This document shows positions 52,624 through 64,000 of a stretch of 64,000 nucleotides of DNA, piece by piece; position 1 is the stretch's first letter; each line of letters opens with the position of its first letter. The position numbers were made by a program, and so were the translations under genes. The notes beneath the pieces were generated by a model, which searched no databases, was not told the DNA's origin, and saw only the letters and a list, made by a program, of their open reading frames with translations. The DNA is from Tetrahymena thermophila SB210 (taxonomy: Eukaryota; Ciliophora; Oligohymenophorea; Hymenostomatida; Tetrahymenidae), in NCBI RefSeq assembly GCF_000189635.1, contig NW_002476418.1, positions 744,001 through 808,000 of the forward strand, written 5' to 3'.

Positions 52624-55600
52624 TCATTATTCTTCAAAAGTTATTTTTAGTTTTAAGTTGCTTAATGTTGTTTTTTAAGATGTTTTGTTTTGGAATGCTG
52701 GGTAAAGTCCTCCTGTAGGTAAGCTATTATAAACCTCTCCAAGTGGTTAACTTGGGGTGTAAATAACCATTATATTTTTATTAAAATCTAATTAGACTTT
52801 TATCTTTAGGGTTTCACGATGAAGCCCGTAATTAATTGTGCTACCAACAATACTGAATTTTTTATTTAGTTTATTTGTTACACCTTTTGTATAAATAAAT
52901 AAATAAAAAGATATATATATTTAATATCATTCAAAATTATTTTACCAACAATTAAACATGCTGTGGTATCTTCTCCGCAGGCATGTGAGGCAACCGAAGC
53001 TGTGATATCCCATGAAATTTTACCATAAAAATACGGATAAAGAGTTGTTGCTATTCCAGGTGTGTCATATTAAAGAATTATTTCTTTTTCTTTACGAGTG
53101 ATTTAGGCACACTCAGAAGGTTCGATTGATTGTAACTCTTAAGTGCACACAGACTAAACATCACTCCATTCACCACTTGTGGTTTCTTCTTCAACTAAAT
53201 TACTATCACTCTTATGAATTAAATTAGAGTTTTCATTTTTTATTTAATCTTTCATATTTTCAATCTGGTTAGCATCTTTTTTTTTGCTTTAAACAGCACA
53301 AACTCTCACCTTATAAGTTGTTCTTAAAAAATAAATAAATTAGATTTATACAAGATTAATCAATAAATAAATTTCTTTACTTTGATTGCAATCCTTCAAT
53401 TATATATTAAGGAGATGAACCTAAATAAACTTATTTAAATTACTCTTTTCCACCAATCTTCATTCCTAATTAATTTACAAATAATCTCAACTAAAAATAC
53501 CAACGAATAAATGAAATAAATAAGCTAATAAATAAATAAACATCATTAAAAGTTAATCAAAATAAATAATAACTAAGTAATTACCTATTCCAAACTCTAC
53601 AGCATACTTAATGTCACCTTAGTAATAAGCTGAATGAGTCCATTAAAGCTAAGGGTTTAAAAAAATTTATTAAGTTTTTATTGATAAATTTTAAAGAGTT
53701 AATATTACCATAATTGATTAAGATGTAGAATAGGTTTTTGTAATTATTCTTTTGGCTAAAGGATTTTTTGCTAATTCACTGTATTAAATTAGATCGTGAT
53801 TAGAAAGCATGTCAGTTATGTCGTGAAGACTCTTAGCCACTGATTTTCCATTTGTAGAGCTTTGATGTGAAGATCTGCTGGCTGACTGCCTGTTGGAGTT
53901 TGTGAGTTCAAGTGACTTCTTAGTTACAGAGGGAGACCTCTTTACAGGTGTATTTTGTCTTTTCGTTTTTTTACATAAATTAGTTTCAGATATAATAAAG
54001 ATTAATTTTACTAATTAGTTTAGGTGTTTGGCTATTGCTAAACTCTTGATCTGCTTGATTCTCTTTAAGTTGAATTTTACTATTCTCTAGCTGAAGATAT
54101 TGTTGAAGATGAAGATGGCATATTTTTATTTGTTCTATCAGGCACTTTACTTGGTTTACTTGAATTTGAATTTGTAGAGTGGAAGTTTGAATCTGTTGGC
54201 GATAATTTTTAAGATAATAGTTGTGAATTTGCTATATTTGATTTTTAATTTTTTGTTGAAAGCTAATCGCTGATATTAACTCCACCTGATATGATTCCAC
54301 CAGCAGGAGTACTGCCAATATTTTCACAGAAGCTGGAAACTTGGGAAATTCCAAAGTTTCCAATATTTGAAGAAGCAGCCTTTTTAGCTGAATTCTTGCT
54401 TTTTTCAGATTCAATTGTTGTAGAAATAATTGACTGGTTATTTGTGAAAGTAGATCCACATTTGGCTGAAACAATTGAGTTAAACTCAATAGAATTTGCT
54501 AGCGGGTTAACATTCAAGTTAGAAAAGCTTCCATTACTTTTATTTATTTAACTAGTAATTGTATTTGTTTTTCTAGTTGTTTGCTTAGGAGTGTTTAGTC
54601 TGTTACTGTTGCTATTTGTTGAGTTTAAATGATTGCCAGAAGCAGCTTGTTAATTATTATTTAATTAATTTAGACTATTATGGCTGATCATTTAAGATAA
54701 AGAAGATGAAGATGATATCTATCCTAAAGTATTTTATATATTATTTTAAGATTTCTCAATATCTGTTTAAATATCTATTTCCTTTTAAGAAGCATTTTGT
54801 GAGGAGCTATTGCTATTTTGCGAAGAATGCTTTCCAAATATATTACTTTAAGAATTGCTGTGAGGACTTTTCAAATTATTTTTCCTAAAGGCATCTTGTT
54901 TACTAAAATTTGCATTAATTTAATTATTATTGATAGCTTAAGATAAATTAACGTTATTCTTAGAAGGCAAAGTCTATTCATCTTTTTTGAATTTATAAAA
55001 TATTAAATAATTTTATTTAATTAAAGTTAAATTAATTTTTTACCTTTGAAACCCTTAAGTGATAGAGATAAAAATAAAATTTTGGCCTCCTCAATCTAAT
55101 TTATTTCAACAGGTGAAATTTACCCTTATAAATTAGCAGAAGCTGAGTACAAATCAGAAAGTTATGTGAATTAGTTTATTGGTTTTTTTTAATCGAAGTT
55201 GAGTGTTTCTTTATATTTATTTGTGAAAAAAGGGAGTGACCCAAGCAGATCAAACTTGTAATATTCTTCAGAATTAATAGCAGCATACATCAAATCACTC
55301 AAATTTGTGTACTGTTCAATTTTATTGAGTACTTCTTTCATGTAATCTTAAACTTAGAGCTATTTTTGAGAGATATTATTGTCAACTTAGCGTAGAATTT
55401 AATCCTCCTTTGCTTTTAATAGCATAATCAGATCTGAAATTTAACTTTAAATATGCTTTTTAGCATTTTGCTTTACTTAATTTAATTATTAAATGACAGA
55501 TTAGAGAGTATCAGCTTCGCTTCTTAGCATGTTTTTTTAAAGTTGCAAATTCTCTACATTCAAAAATAAATTATGAATGAAATCTCTATGAGCAATATCC

Positions 55601-56427
55601 ACATTTATAATGTTTCCTGAGCATATGTTCAAGTGCTTATTAGAGCATGAATCACATAATATTTCAAAGTCTTTGCTACAAATTTTTTTGTAATTTTCAT
55701 TAATGTGGATCTTACATTTATTCGTTTTAGTATTATTTAAGCCAGATTCATGGGATAAACTAATATTAGACGAATTAAAAATAGAGTCATTATTATTACC
55801 ACTATTGCTATTGTGCTTTAACTCAAATTGTTTCTATCTATTAACTACTTGCTATTAAAAGTATGTAGCAGGAATTTTTTGTATTGAGTGCTTTAAATAA
55901 TCTCCGACAGAGTGAATAATATCACAGCATGCTTCGCATAAATACTAACTCAAATTTACATTAACCAATTAACTATAATCTTAAAATAATACTCTATTTG
56001 AACTTTAGTTCATCTTTTCTCTGCTAAAAGAACTTTTGTTACATGTTTCACAAACACAAACTGTTTTGATATTCTCAGAGCATCTTCCACAGTTAATTTT
56101 TACTTAAAATTTTTAGTTTTGAATATCTGTTTAAGACAAATCTGAAGATGTATCCAAAGTCTTTGTCCCTGGCCAATTATTTATTACTTTTGATTATTAA
56201 ACTGATTCTATTAACATTCCTAAATATGAATTCTTTTTCAATTTATTATTTTTAACTTCTAAAATGCAGTTTTAGCAGTCAAATATGCGTTCGAATATCC
56301 CTTCCTCTGAAGTTACTAATAAAGATTCTACACACGCTCTACATATTACTTTACCACAACATCCTGTATGCTAAAAAGTATCTTCATTAAGCTATAATCC
56401 ACATCTTATGCAATCAAACAAAGCCAT
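52624..56427 (-). CDS. TRIM-like protein: RING, B-boxes, coiled coil, FN3, SPRY
   Basis: Exons from the 5' end: 56427-55044, 54981-54012, 53958-53709, 53648-53585, 53465-53381, 53322-52946, 52883-52624; 1129 aa, TGA 52626-52624. Residues 6-57 are a RING-like finger (CIRCGLQLNED, TGCCGKVICRACV, FDCQNC). Two B-box-like fingers follow (INCGRCSENIKTVCVCETC; KCKIHINENYKKICSKDF with LCDSC) and a coiled coil to about 380. A long Ser/Asn/Gln-rich linker covers about 460-840. A fibronectin type III fold then appears (SIMLQWTHSAYYQGDIKYAVE; TTYKVRVCAVQSK; GEWSDV) with a charged insertion. The C-terminus resembles SPRY/B30.2 (YGKISWDI, STINYGLHRE, VQLDFNKNIMVIYTP, GGLYPAFQNK). In animals this order defines class I TRIM ubiquitin ligases that bind microtubules. 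Confidence 0.78.
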
Positions 56428-57865
56428 TGAAATCTAATTAATTTATTGTAATTTTTCTTGTTTGAAAATATTTTTATGAAGTTATGCTAAAAAATAATTA
56501 TATATCTTGATAAGATTATCCTACTTTAAATATTAAACAACTAACTATTCTATTTTAAGTTTTTATGCTTATATATAGAATTATACTTGCTATCTACTTT
56601 TATCTTTTACTTTCTAAGTTTTTTTAGAATCTAGCTAAAGTTCAAAATGTTTTGATTAAATTTTTAAAAGTTAATTTCTTTCTGGTAATCTTTTTTCCGA
56701 CTTAAGATGCTATTAATATTTGAAGAAATTTTGTCAAAAAAAAATCAATATTTATGCAAAAAAAAATTATACTATAAATTTAGGATTATCAATTTAAATT
56801 TTAGTGCAAATTAGTAAATTATGTAAGAATATCATTTGTATTTATCAAAAATATAATTAATTCATTCAATAACTTATTTGAAATTAGTTATTAACGAATA
56901 TATTTTAAAACTCTATACTTTTAAATAATATTCTAAATTTTATTTAAATTAGCTCAATTTAATTTATTTCATTCCAGCCAAAATATTTCAATTTGTCAAA
57001 CAAAATTTAAATAAAATAAAATATCAAACAAGCAAGCATTTCATAATTTTTTCAAAATTTTTCAAATTTCTAAAAAAATCTACATTAATTATATGATATA
57101 ATTAAAACTTAATTTCTAATCCAAAGCTCAAAACACACAAAATAAATAAATAATATATAAAAATGGATTTTTTTATAATTTAAATGTGTATGAATGAATT
57201 TAATTTATTAAAAAAATGACATTTTTAATTTCACTAATTTAAAAAAATTTTTGTTTGTATAAAATATTTAAATAATAAATAATTTTTTTTATTTAAATTT
57301 GAGATAATTTATATAGTTTAAATAAGGAGATTATATGGGGAAATAAAATTAAAAAAAATATTTTATTAGGAATATAATTTTTTTTTTTCACTAGCCAGAT
57401 ATAATATCGATGCTGGTGCACATGTAATCTCTTTAGTTAATCATATATAATATTTTTATAAAATTGACCCTTAAAAAATATTTACTTTTATGTAATAATT
57501 TTGAATTTCAAAATTATATTTCATTAAATTTAAATTAATACAAGCAAAATAAATTATCAACAGAAATTAAATTAAAAAATTACAAAATTATTAAATATGC
57601 CAAAACTAACAATTTAAGTGAAGATAATTAGAAAATTTTATAATTCAGCACAGCCTATAAATAAATAAAAGATAGATGATAAATAATCAATCTTACATAA
57701 GAAATAATAAATTTATTGTATTAATTTATTTAATATTTTTTATTTAATATTTTAAAACTAATATTTTTATAATTAAATTGAAATTATATTTGTCTTTTTA
57801 TTTTACTTTTTTATATATCAATTGTTTTTTTAACTAATCAAAAGATAGATCAATATCTTACTTAC
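56428..57865. other. 1.4-kb intergenic region
   Basis: AT-rich; carries the promoter of the TRIM-like gene and the 3' end of the importin gene. No other feature seen. Confidence 0.6.
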
Positions 57866-59743
57866 TCACTCACTAGATTCCTCAAAATCAAAGAAATCAT
57901 TGATAAGTTTAACTATTTTGTTGTAAACAAGATCACTTGAATGAATTTGAAGGTTTTAAATGATTTCAATAAGACCAGTGTTAGAGAGTTAATTGAAGAC
58001 CAGACTTTCTTGTTATTCTCCATCTAATTAGTTTTCTCTATCAAAAGTTAATAAAATATTGAGAATATCTATGCACTTTATAATTAGATATTCATTGTTT
58101 TCTTCTTTTAAAACATTATACAAAACTTATATAAAATCTTTTTTAATAAGATTTGATATTTGTTCTTTTGTTGCCTTTTCTAGAGCATTAAATAAGCCTT
58201 GTAAAAGAACGCTTTTTACTTCTAAAGTATCAATAACTATCAAAGTAAGGATTTTATTTAATAAAGCACTGTAATTAAATATTTCGTCGATATCTTATTG
58301 GCTGCATGAGAGAATATTGCTAATCACCCATCCTGCTCTCTTTCTAATACTTTTTTCTTTAGTTTCTAAGCAAATTACTAAACTTTAATTAAATCCTTTC
58401 TCTAAAATAACCTATTTTAATAAAATTAATTTTCAATAATTATGCATTAAATTAGTTTGATTGATTGGTTACTCTAGCAAAAGATTCATTAAGATGAATT
58501 AAATTTCCAACACACTCTAAAATAGATTCCAAATAGTAATGATTGTGAGTTGCAAAAATCAAAAAAATGAGATTCATTAACTTGCTGTTAAATTATGTTC
58601 TAAGAATCTGAGCATTTTTTTCTTCCTTTGCAATATTGTTGATAATTCTGATCAAATTAAAAATAATTTCATCATTTTTAATATCTGAGAATTCATTTAT
58701 TGTTGATAAAATTAATTGCACCTAAAATTTTAAATGTTAATTAATTTAATGAATATAAAAAATAAATAAACTTTTACGCTTTTTTCATCCATAGTTTTAA
58801 TTTAATCTGTAATATTTAAGTAGGTGTAGCTAATTTAACAAATAATTTCTTCATTAAATTTCTTCTACTCAAGGATGCTTGTGATTTTTCCTATCACATT
58901 AGCTTCATATATGATCTAAGTATAATTTGGGTCACCTGCTAAATTACTTAAACACCAAAAAGCCTAATTAATTAATTAATTTCCGCAAAAAAAAGATATT
59001 AATTTAAAGCTTACTAAAAATTAATATTTTGAAAAATTTAATTACTGCATTTATGGACTCTATCTTTTCAGCATCTAAAAGCATTAAAAGATTTTGAATA
59101 AGCTCCTTTGGCAAGTTTTCATATTTTTAAAGGTTAAAAGATGGTTCGCAAGATAAATTAGCTAAAATCCAGCACACATCTATTTAAAGCTAATTATATT
59201 ATCTAAATCCAGGACCTACTAACACGCAGAGATACTTAACTACATCTGTGTTTAGCAAATATCTTTAACTTCTTTATTCTTAAGAGAGTTCTTTCATTTT
59301 ACTTATAGATAGTTGCAATTACTCTAAATTTGATTCTTTTTCTGCCTTGTAAAATATTTACAAACTCTCTTGACATTATTCTTCACACTATTTAAATAAA
59401 AAATTTATTTCACTTATATATATTGAGTAAGATAATCAGTCATTAATTAATAAATTAATTTATTTTGGTAAAAAGCACATCAAAATGCTAAATAAAAAGT
59501 TTTATATCAGTGAAAGCTTACTTTTTAGATAGCATTCTGCTTAAAGACTCTAATACGCTTCTACTAGAGGGCGCTATTCGTTTTTGATTTCCTTATATCT
59601 TCACGAAAGTCTTCCTTTTTATAAGAAATCATCTTTCTAACATCATCATTTTCTTCCTTCGAAAGAGAAGTACTACCAAAAATAGAATTTGGGTTGATAT
59701 TGCTGTTAATAATAGAGCTAGTAGGATTTTCCAAAGTTGTCAT
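57866..59743 (-). CDS. importin-alpha (karyopherin alpha) family
   Basis: Exons from the 5' end: 59743-59522, 59387-59046, 58963-58778, 58721-58473, 58411-57866; 514 aa, TGA 57868-57866, a normal length for the family. The N-terminus is basic and IBB-like (RKMISYKKEDFREDIRKSK), which would bind importin-beta. ARM repeats follow; two carry the NLS-groove W-x-x-x-N signature: VCWILANLSCEPS and NAFWCLSNLAGDP, and a later one reads AGWVISNILSCS. Some repeats lack the Trp/Asn pair, so the groove may be specialised; ciliates often have many diverged importin-alphas. The role is nuclear import of NLS cargo, and in ciliates paralogues can be specific to macro- or micronucleus, which the sequence here does not settle. 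Confidence 0.88.
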
Positions 59744-60837
59744 TCTTAATAATTCTAAAATTTTAATAATTTAACTGCTTAATATGTTTTTACTAATTAA
59801 CTAAAACTAAGTAAATTGCTATCCTTCTTAGCTTTTGAAAAGATTATTTAATTAATACAAAAATTAATATTTATTAATTTAAATTGTGTAGAATTTTAAT
59901 GCTATGGTTAACTTGATCAAAAAACAGCTACTAATTAAAATCTAAAGCAAGGCAAGTCCATATCAAAGTCTAAGCAAAAATTAGCTCAAAAATATTAAAT
60001 TTGGCAAGATTAATTTATTTTTTTTTAATTTATGCATATTAATTATATGACAAAATTGATATGAGCCTAAAAGAATATTAATATTTTCATTCTTTTGAAT
60101 TCTAAGATAAGAATAATTATTCAATCAATCAAGATCATAATTAAAACATATCACTTCTTATCTATTTCCATTTTTTAGTTATTCATAATATTTTTTATTA
60201 AAATCAGCAAATAATAATTTTGTAAAAAAGTATTTAGAATAATTTAATTCTTTATTTATTGAAAATAAACTTCATATTATATATTGAAATTACATTTTCT
60301 TTTCATTGAATAAATAATTTATTTATTTATCAGTCTTTATTATTTTATATGTTTTTTAATATTATTTTTATATTAAAATTGTCTTAATATTTTAAAAAGA
60401 AAATTTATTTAATTGAATATATATTTAATATTAAGGCTTTTCTATTCTTAAAAAATATAATAGATAAAAATTTATATTTAATAATATCAAACAAAATTAA
60501 TTGATTTAAAAACTTTTAACCATTTTATTTTTAATTAATAATTAAATATTTACAAATTCAAATAATTTATATTTAAATTGAATTATTTTATTTGTGATTT
60601 ATAAAAAAAAGTTGATTAATTCAAATAATTTATAGTTAAATTAAGATTGATTTTTTTACATTGCAAAAATATATTTAAATATCAAAATATTTGGCTTAAA
60701 ATTATTATTTAAATTTTACATATTTTATTTATTATATTCAATTAATTCTTATATTTTAGAGTCTATTCTAAATAAATTCATGATTTTTCTTATAAAAGAA
60801 AGGTTAATCTATCTGGTTTTTTAGTTATTATTCTTAC
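59744..60837. other. intergenic spacer
   Basis: Extremely AT-rich, no coding frame or RNA gene seen. Right boundary is the stop of the carboxypeptidase gene. Confidence 0.6.
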
Positions 60838-63800
60838 TCATTTTTTCTTTTTTGGAACTGATTACGCTTAGTTTCCTGTTTTCTTAGGCTTTTGTTTATC
60901 TAAAAATAATTTTATTTAAAAATACTCTAAAGTAAATTTACCATTATTTGTATTTGCATCATTTTAATTTGGTATAGTAGGTTAGCTCTATGCATTATCT
61001 TTAGGATCTTCATTAGAATAATCAGAGTCTTCATCACCACTTTAAAAATTAAATAAAATAATAATTGACATAAAAATAAACATTTTTTTATAATTAAAAA
61101 AGAATCTTTTTATGTAAAAACAATTTAATTAATTTCATCTTTTTGTTTAAAAGCATTTCACAGATTTGAACAGTAAAATATTTCAATTTAACGAAAAAAT
61201 CTTTTCGTGAAAAACCTTAAAAATAAATTTTAATAAAAAGTTGCTTTTTAAATACCTGTTTTGATACTTATCACCATCTTTTCTTTCATTCTTTGACATC
61301 ATCTATTCAATTTCCTCTTGTATCTTCTTTACCTTTAATTACTCAGGCTCAAAGCAATCAATTATAGATTAGCAAAACCCTTGGGCTATTTCTTTATATA
61401 TGTCAAGGTTGAAGTGGAAATATTCATATTTTCCTAGGTCTGCTCCACAAAACGATATTTCAAGAGTGTAGCAGTTAAGAATATTAAATTCTTTCCAAAT
61501 TGCAATCTTTTTAAAAGAAATTAATCAATGAGATAAAAATTTTGAATAATTAAAAATAATTAATTACTCTTGCAGAGCCTTCTCTATCTTTCTAGATTTA
61601 AAATGAGCAGTCTTTGAATGAGAATACATTACAATTATTTCTCATCAAAAGAGGAAAGACTTGTTCTCTTTTATTTGGATCCTTGCCAGAACAGCCATAC
61701 ATAAATATATTCTTTTTTCTAGAGTGTCCATGGAAATCACAATAGAGCAGAACTTCTTTTTCATCTTTCAGTTTTTTGAGGAGCTTTAAAAAAATTAATA
61801 AAATTAAAAATGAGAAAAAGAAAGATCAATTAATTAATTTCACTTGTTTTGTTGAAAGAATAGTAGGATGAAGTTTTTTATTTGGGTCTATATACTGTCT
61901 GTTTAAATCTACTCCTGCTAAATTACATCTATAATTACCATTTAGAACACCATCAATATTCAGCATTGGAATAACTTTAAATCTAGTTAATATTAATCAA
62001 TATTTGATGAATTAAAAATCATTAAATAATTTATATTTTACATAAAATTCTCTCTCAATATTCTTGCTTCATGAGAATTTCCAATTAGAAAATCTATAAC
62101 ATATTCTATTACATAGCTGGCCATACTCTCACCTGGGTGAACTCTGCTAGTTAACATTATTCCTTTCTTCTCTTTTCCATTATTGAAATCACTGATGATT
62201 AAAAAGTCACAGCTATAATTTAATTACATAATTAATTTCATTTTTAAAATCTTATTTATAATATTACTTATTTCCTGCTATGGTCTAGCATAAAGTCTTT
62301 CTTTTAACTCTGTTTCTCTTAGAAGGATCATTTTCAACTAATCTCAAATATCTGCAAAGCTAACTATATGTGTAAGGATAGCAATGTGCAAAATAAACAG
62401 TATCATTATCATCTATTTTAAGTAAATTATTAAAAATAGTTTATTTAGCTATTTATTTTTTATGGCTAAAAGTTAATATTTTTACATTAAAATTTTACAG
62501 CAAAAGTTAATGAATAGTAAAATCCTGCATTCTTTCTTTTCATATTATTTTGATAATAACAAATATCATATCCATCTCTATACCATCCATGTTCTTTTAT
62601 TTATCAAAAGAATAATCAATTAATAATTTAATAAATAATTAATTAATCAATTAGCTAGTTATTCATGAATCAATAAATAAATCAATCTATTAAGCAATGA
62701 ATAAATCCATGTATTAACCAATCAATCAAGTATGATGAATGATTAAAATTACTTTTAAATTTAGCTTGCTTCTCAGAATACATGAGAGGCTTCATTCCTG
62801 AATTATATAAACTGTCTGGCTTCATCATATTTATAATATTGAAGCGATATTCTACGTCTTTACGAGTGTTAGCTACAGAAAAATAATACCACTAAGTATG
62901 TCCAGTTGTATAATAATCTGGTTTTAATATCAAATTGTATTCATAATCGCAACTAGATAAAAAAATTTTATTATAAATATTTAAGCATTTTTCTTTATAA
63001 AGTTATGAAATACATTTATATAGCTCTTCTTAGATTTCCTGATTCAAACCTAGATTCAAAAACTAAAGTTATATCATCTTATGACTGAGGAATATAGAAA
63101 GGTAAAACATCCATTCCATACTTAGATGGCTCTAAATCCTATTATATGAATCAAAAATAGTTTATTGAAGATATTTAATCAATTAAAATGTATTTTAAAT
63201 ATCATAAAATATTCAAATTAATTTATTTATTTATCAACTTTTTTATAAACATGCATTTAAATATATTTATTTGTTAAATTAATTTTCAAAAAATATAAAA
63301 AATAAATTAGTGTTTGTTTTACTTTAGTGTACAAACTTTAATCTACACAATCGAATACAACACGATTTATTAATGTATCTGCAAAACATATTCTCTCTAT
63401 TTCTCTGCGCAAAGATTCTTCTAATATAGTTTGCTTTGGAATATACATTGGCTCAAAGGGCTCAGAAGTAGCTATAAATTCTGGGCTTCTTGGAAGCAAA
63501 ACAAATTCTGTTCCTCTGTGTTTTAAAATAAATTATAAAAATTATCTTCTAATGAACATAATTTAAATAAATTCTTACGTTTTTAAACCTGGTTCTGGTG
63601 GATAAGCAGTTGGTATTGGAGTATTTTCACTAAGTTATTTAAATTGATTTAATGGTAATGATGAGCTAAACGAAATATTAAATTGTACGTTCTATTTAGC
63701 ATTTCATTTATTTCATTTTGGTCTGGTTTCTTATAAAGCAGCTTATTGATTCCATAGAATTCATCCTTATTTTTAAATAAAAATTATTGAATTCAAACTA

Positions 63801-64000
63801 ACATTTTTTGCCAAATTTTAGTAAATAAATACATTATCACTTATTTGAATTCCCTCTTCCTCATTTCTGTTTGAGCCATTAGGCCTAGTATTAATTACTG
63901 TCTTTTTACCGTTATTATTGTTTGCATTTTAGTTATTGTTGTTAGAGTTCTAATCAATATCATTGCAACTTTAAGAAGTAGCCTCACTAGATTTATTTTT
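60838..64000 (-). CDS. cytosolic carboxypeptidase (CCP/Nna1, M14 family), 5' end outside window
   Basis: Exons from the right: 64000-63833 (continues beyond), 63765-63689, 63665-63579, 63515-63323, 63138-63014, 62952-62753, 62593-62486, 62412-62268, 62212-62042, 61982-61844, 61783-61568, 61506-61256, 61039-60942, 60899-60838; TGA 60840-60838. The CCP N-domain is seen as [14 protein letters not shown] and [14 protein letters not shown]. Zinc ligands are His and Glu of SRVHPGES and the His of [10 protein letters not shown]; substrate-site [16 protein letters not shown] and catalytic Glu in [11 protein letters not shown] are present, so the enzyme should be active. CCPs remove glutamates from tubulin tails and tune cilia. 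The visible N-terminal part is Asn-rich; the C-terminal tail is Lys/Gln-rich. A 23-nt intron (63666-63688) is needed to keep frame. Confidence 0.92.

Noticed and set aside
54232..54551. Overlapping plus- and minus-strand ORFs of 84-86 codons
   Set aside because: Only one minus frame is real: the Ser/Asn-rich linker of the TRIM-like protein, open further when TAA/TAG are read as Gln.
1..64000. tRNA, rRNA, CRISPR arrays, transposases, telomere repeats, bacterial-style operons
   Set aside because: Looked for on both strands; no cloverleaf-like GGTTCGA arms, repeat-spacer arrays, integrase motifs or G4T2 runs were seen.

Overview
This is a 64 kb, roughly 78-80% AT window of ciliate nuclear DNA, most like Tetrahymena or a close oligohymenophorean relative. 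In every gene TAA and TAG fall inside conserved protein sequence where Gln is expected, and reading frames end only at TGA (ciliate nuclear code, table 6). Genes carry short AT-rich GT..AG introns, mostly 45-70 nt, and are separated by AT-rich spacers with tetranucleotide tracts. A standard-code ORF scan therefore shows only fragments; I rebuilt the genes by hand from the six frames and checked that exon phases sum to whole codons.

Layout: a partial membrane protein (2-1686 +); two related Cys-rich four-TM proteins (2979-4532 +, 5842-7506 +); a dsRBD-dsRBD-DZF protein (8051-10637 +); two tandem RING/TRAF-type/C1-like zinc-finger paralogues (11415-12203 -, 12669-13442 -); a coilin-like protein (14268-17588 +); an unrecognised 705-aa protein (18544-20661 -); a SOS1-type Na+/H+ exchanger with a cyclic-nucleotide-binding domain (23221-27185 +); a large LRR-like protein with two frame breaks (28240-32162 +); a probably N-myristoylated ten-repeat MORN protein (33948-36623 -); a 1795-aa NDPK-like/coiled-coil protein (38416-44871 -); two small unknown genes (45130-45592 -, 46270-46755 -); an exocyst Sec8-like gene (47471-52007 +); a TRIM-like RING/B-box/coiled-coil/FN3/SPRY protein (52624-56427 -); an importin-alpha (57866-59743 -); and a cytosolic carboxypeptidase running off the right edge (60838 to beyond 64000 -).

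There is no operon logic: each gene appears to be its own unit. Several products fit a ciliated cell (MORN protein, NDPK-like protein, tubulin-type carboxypeptidase, Na+/H+ exchanger with CNBD), others the nucleus or RNA (coilin-like, dsRBD-DZF, importin-alpha) or trafficking (Sec8). I saw no tRNA, rRNA, CRISPR array, transposase, telomere repeat or chromosome-breakage sequence. The items most worth a second look are the dsRBD-DZF protein, the coilin-like protein, the class-I-TRIM-like architecture, and the large NDPK-like protein lacking the catalytic motif. All domain calls are by eye, without a database search.
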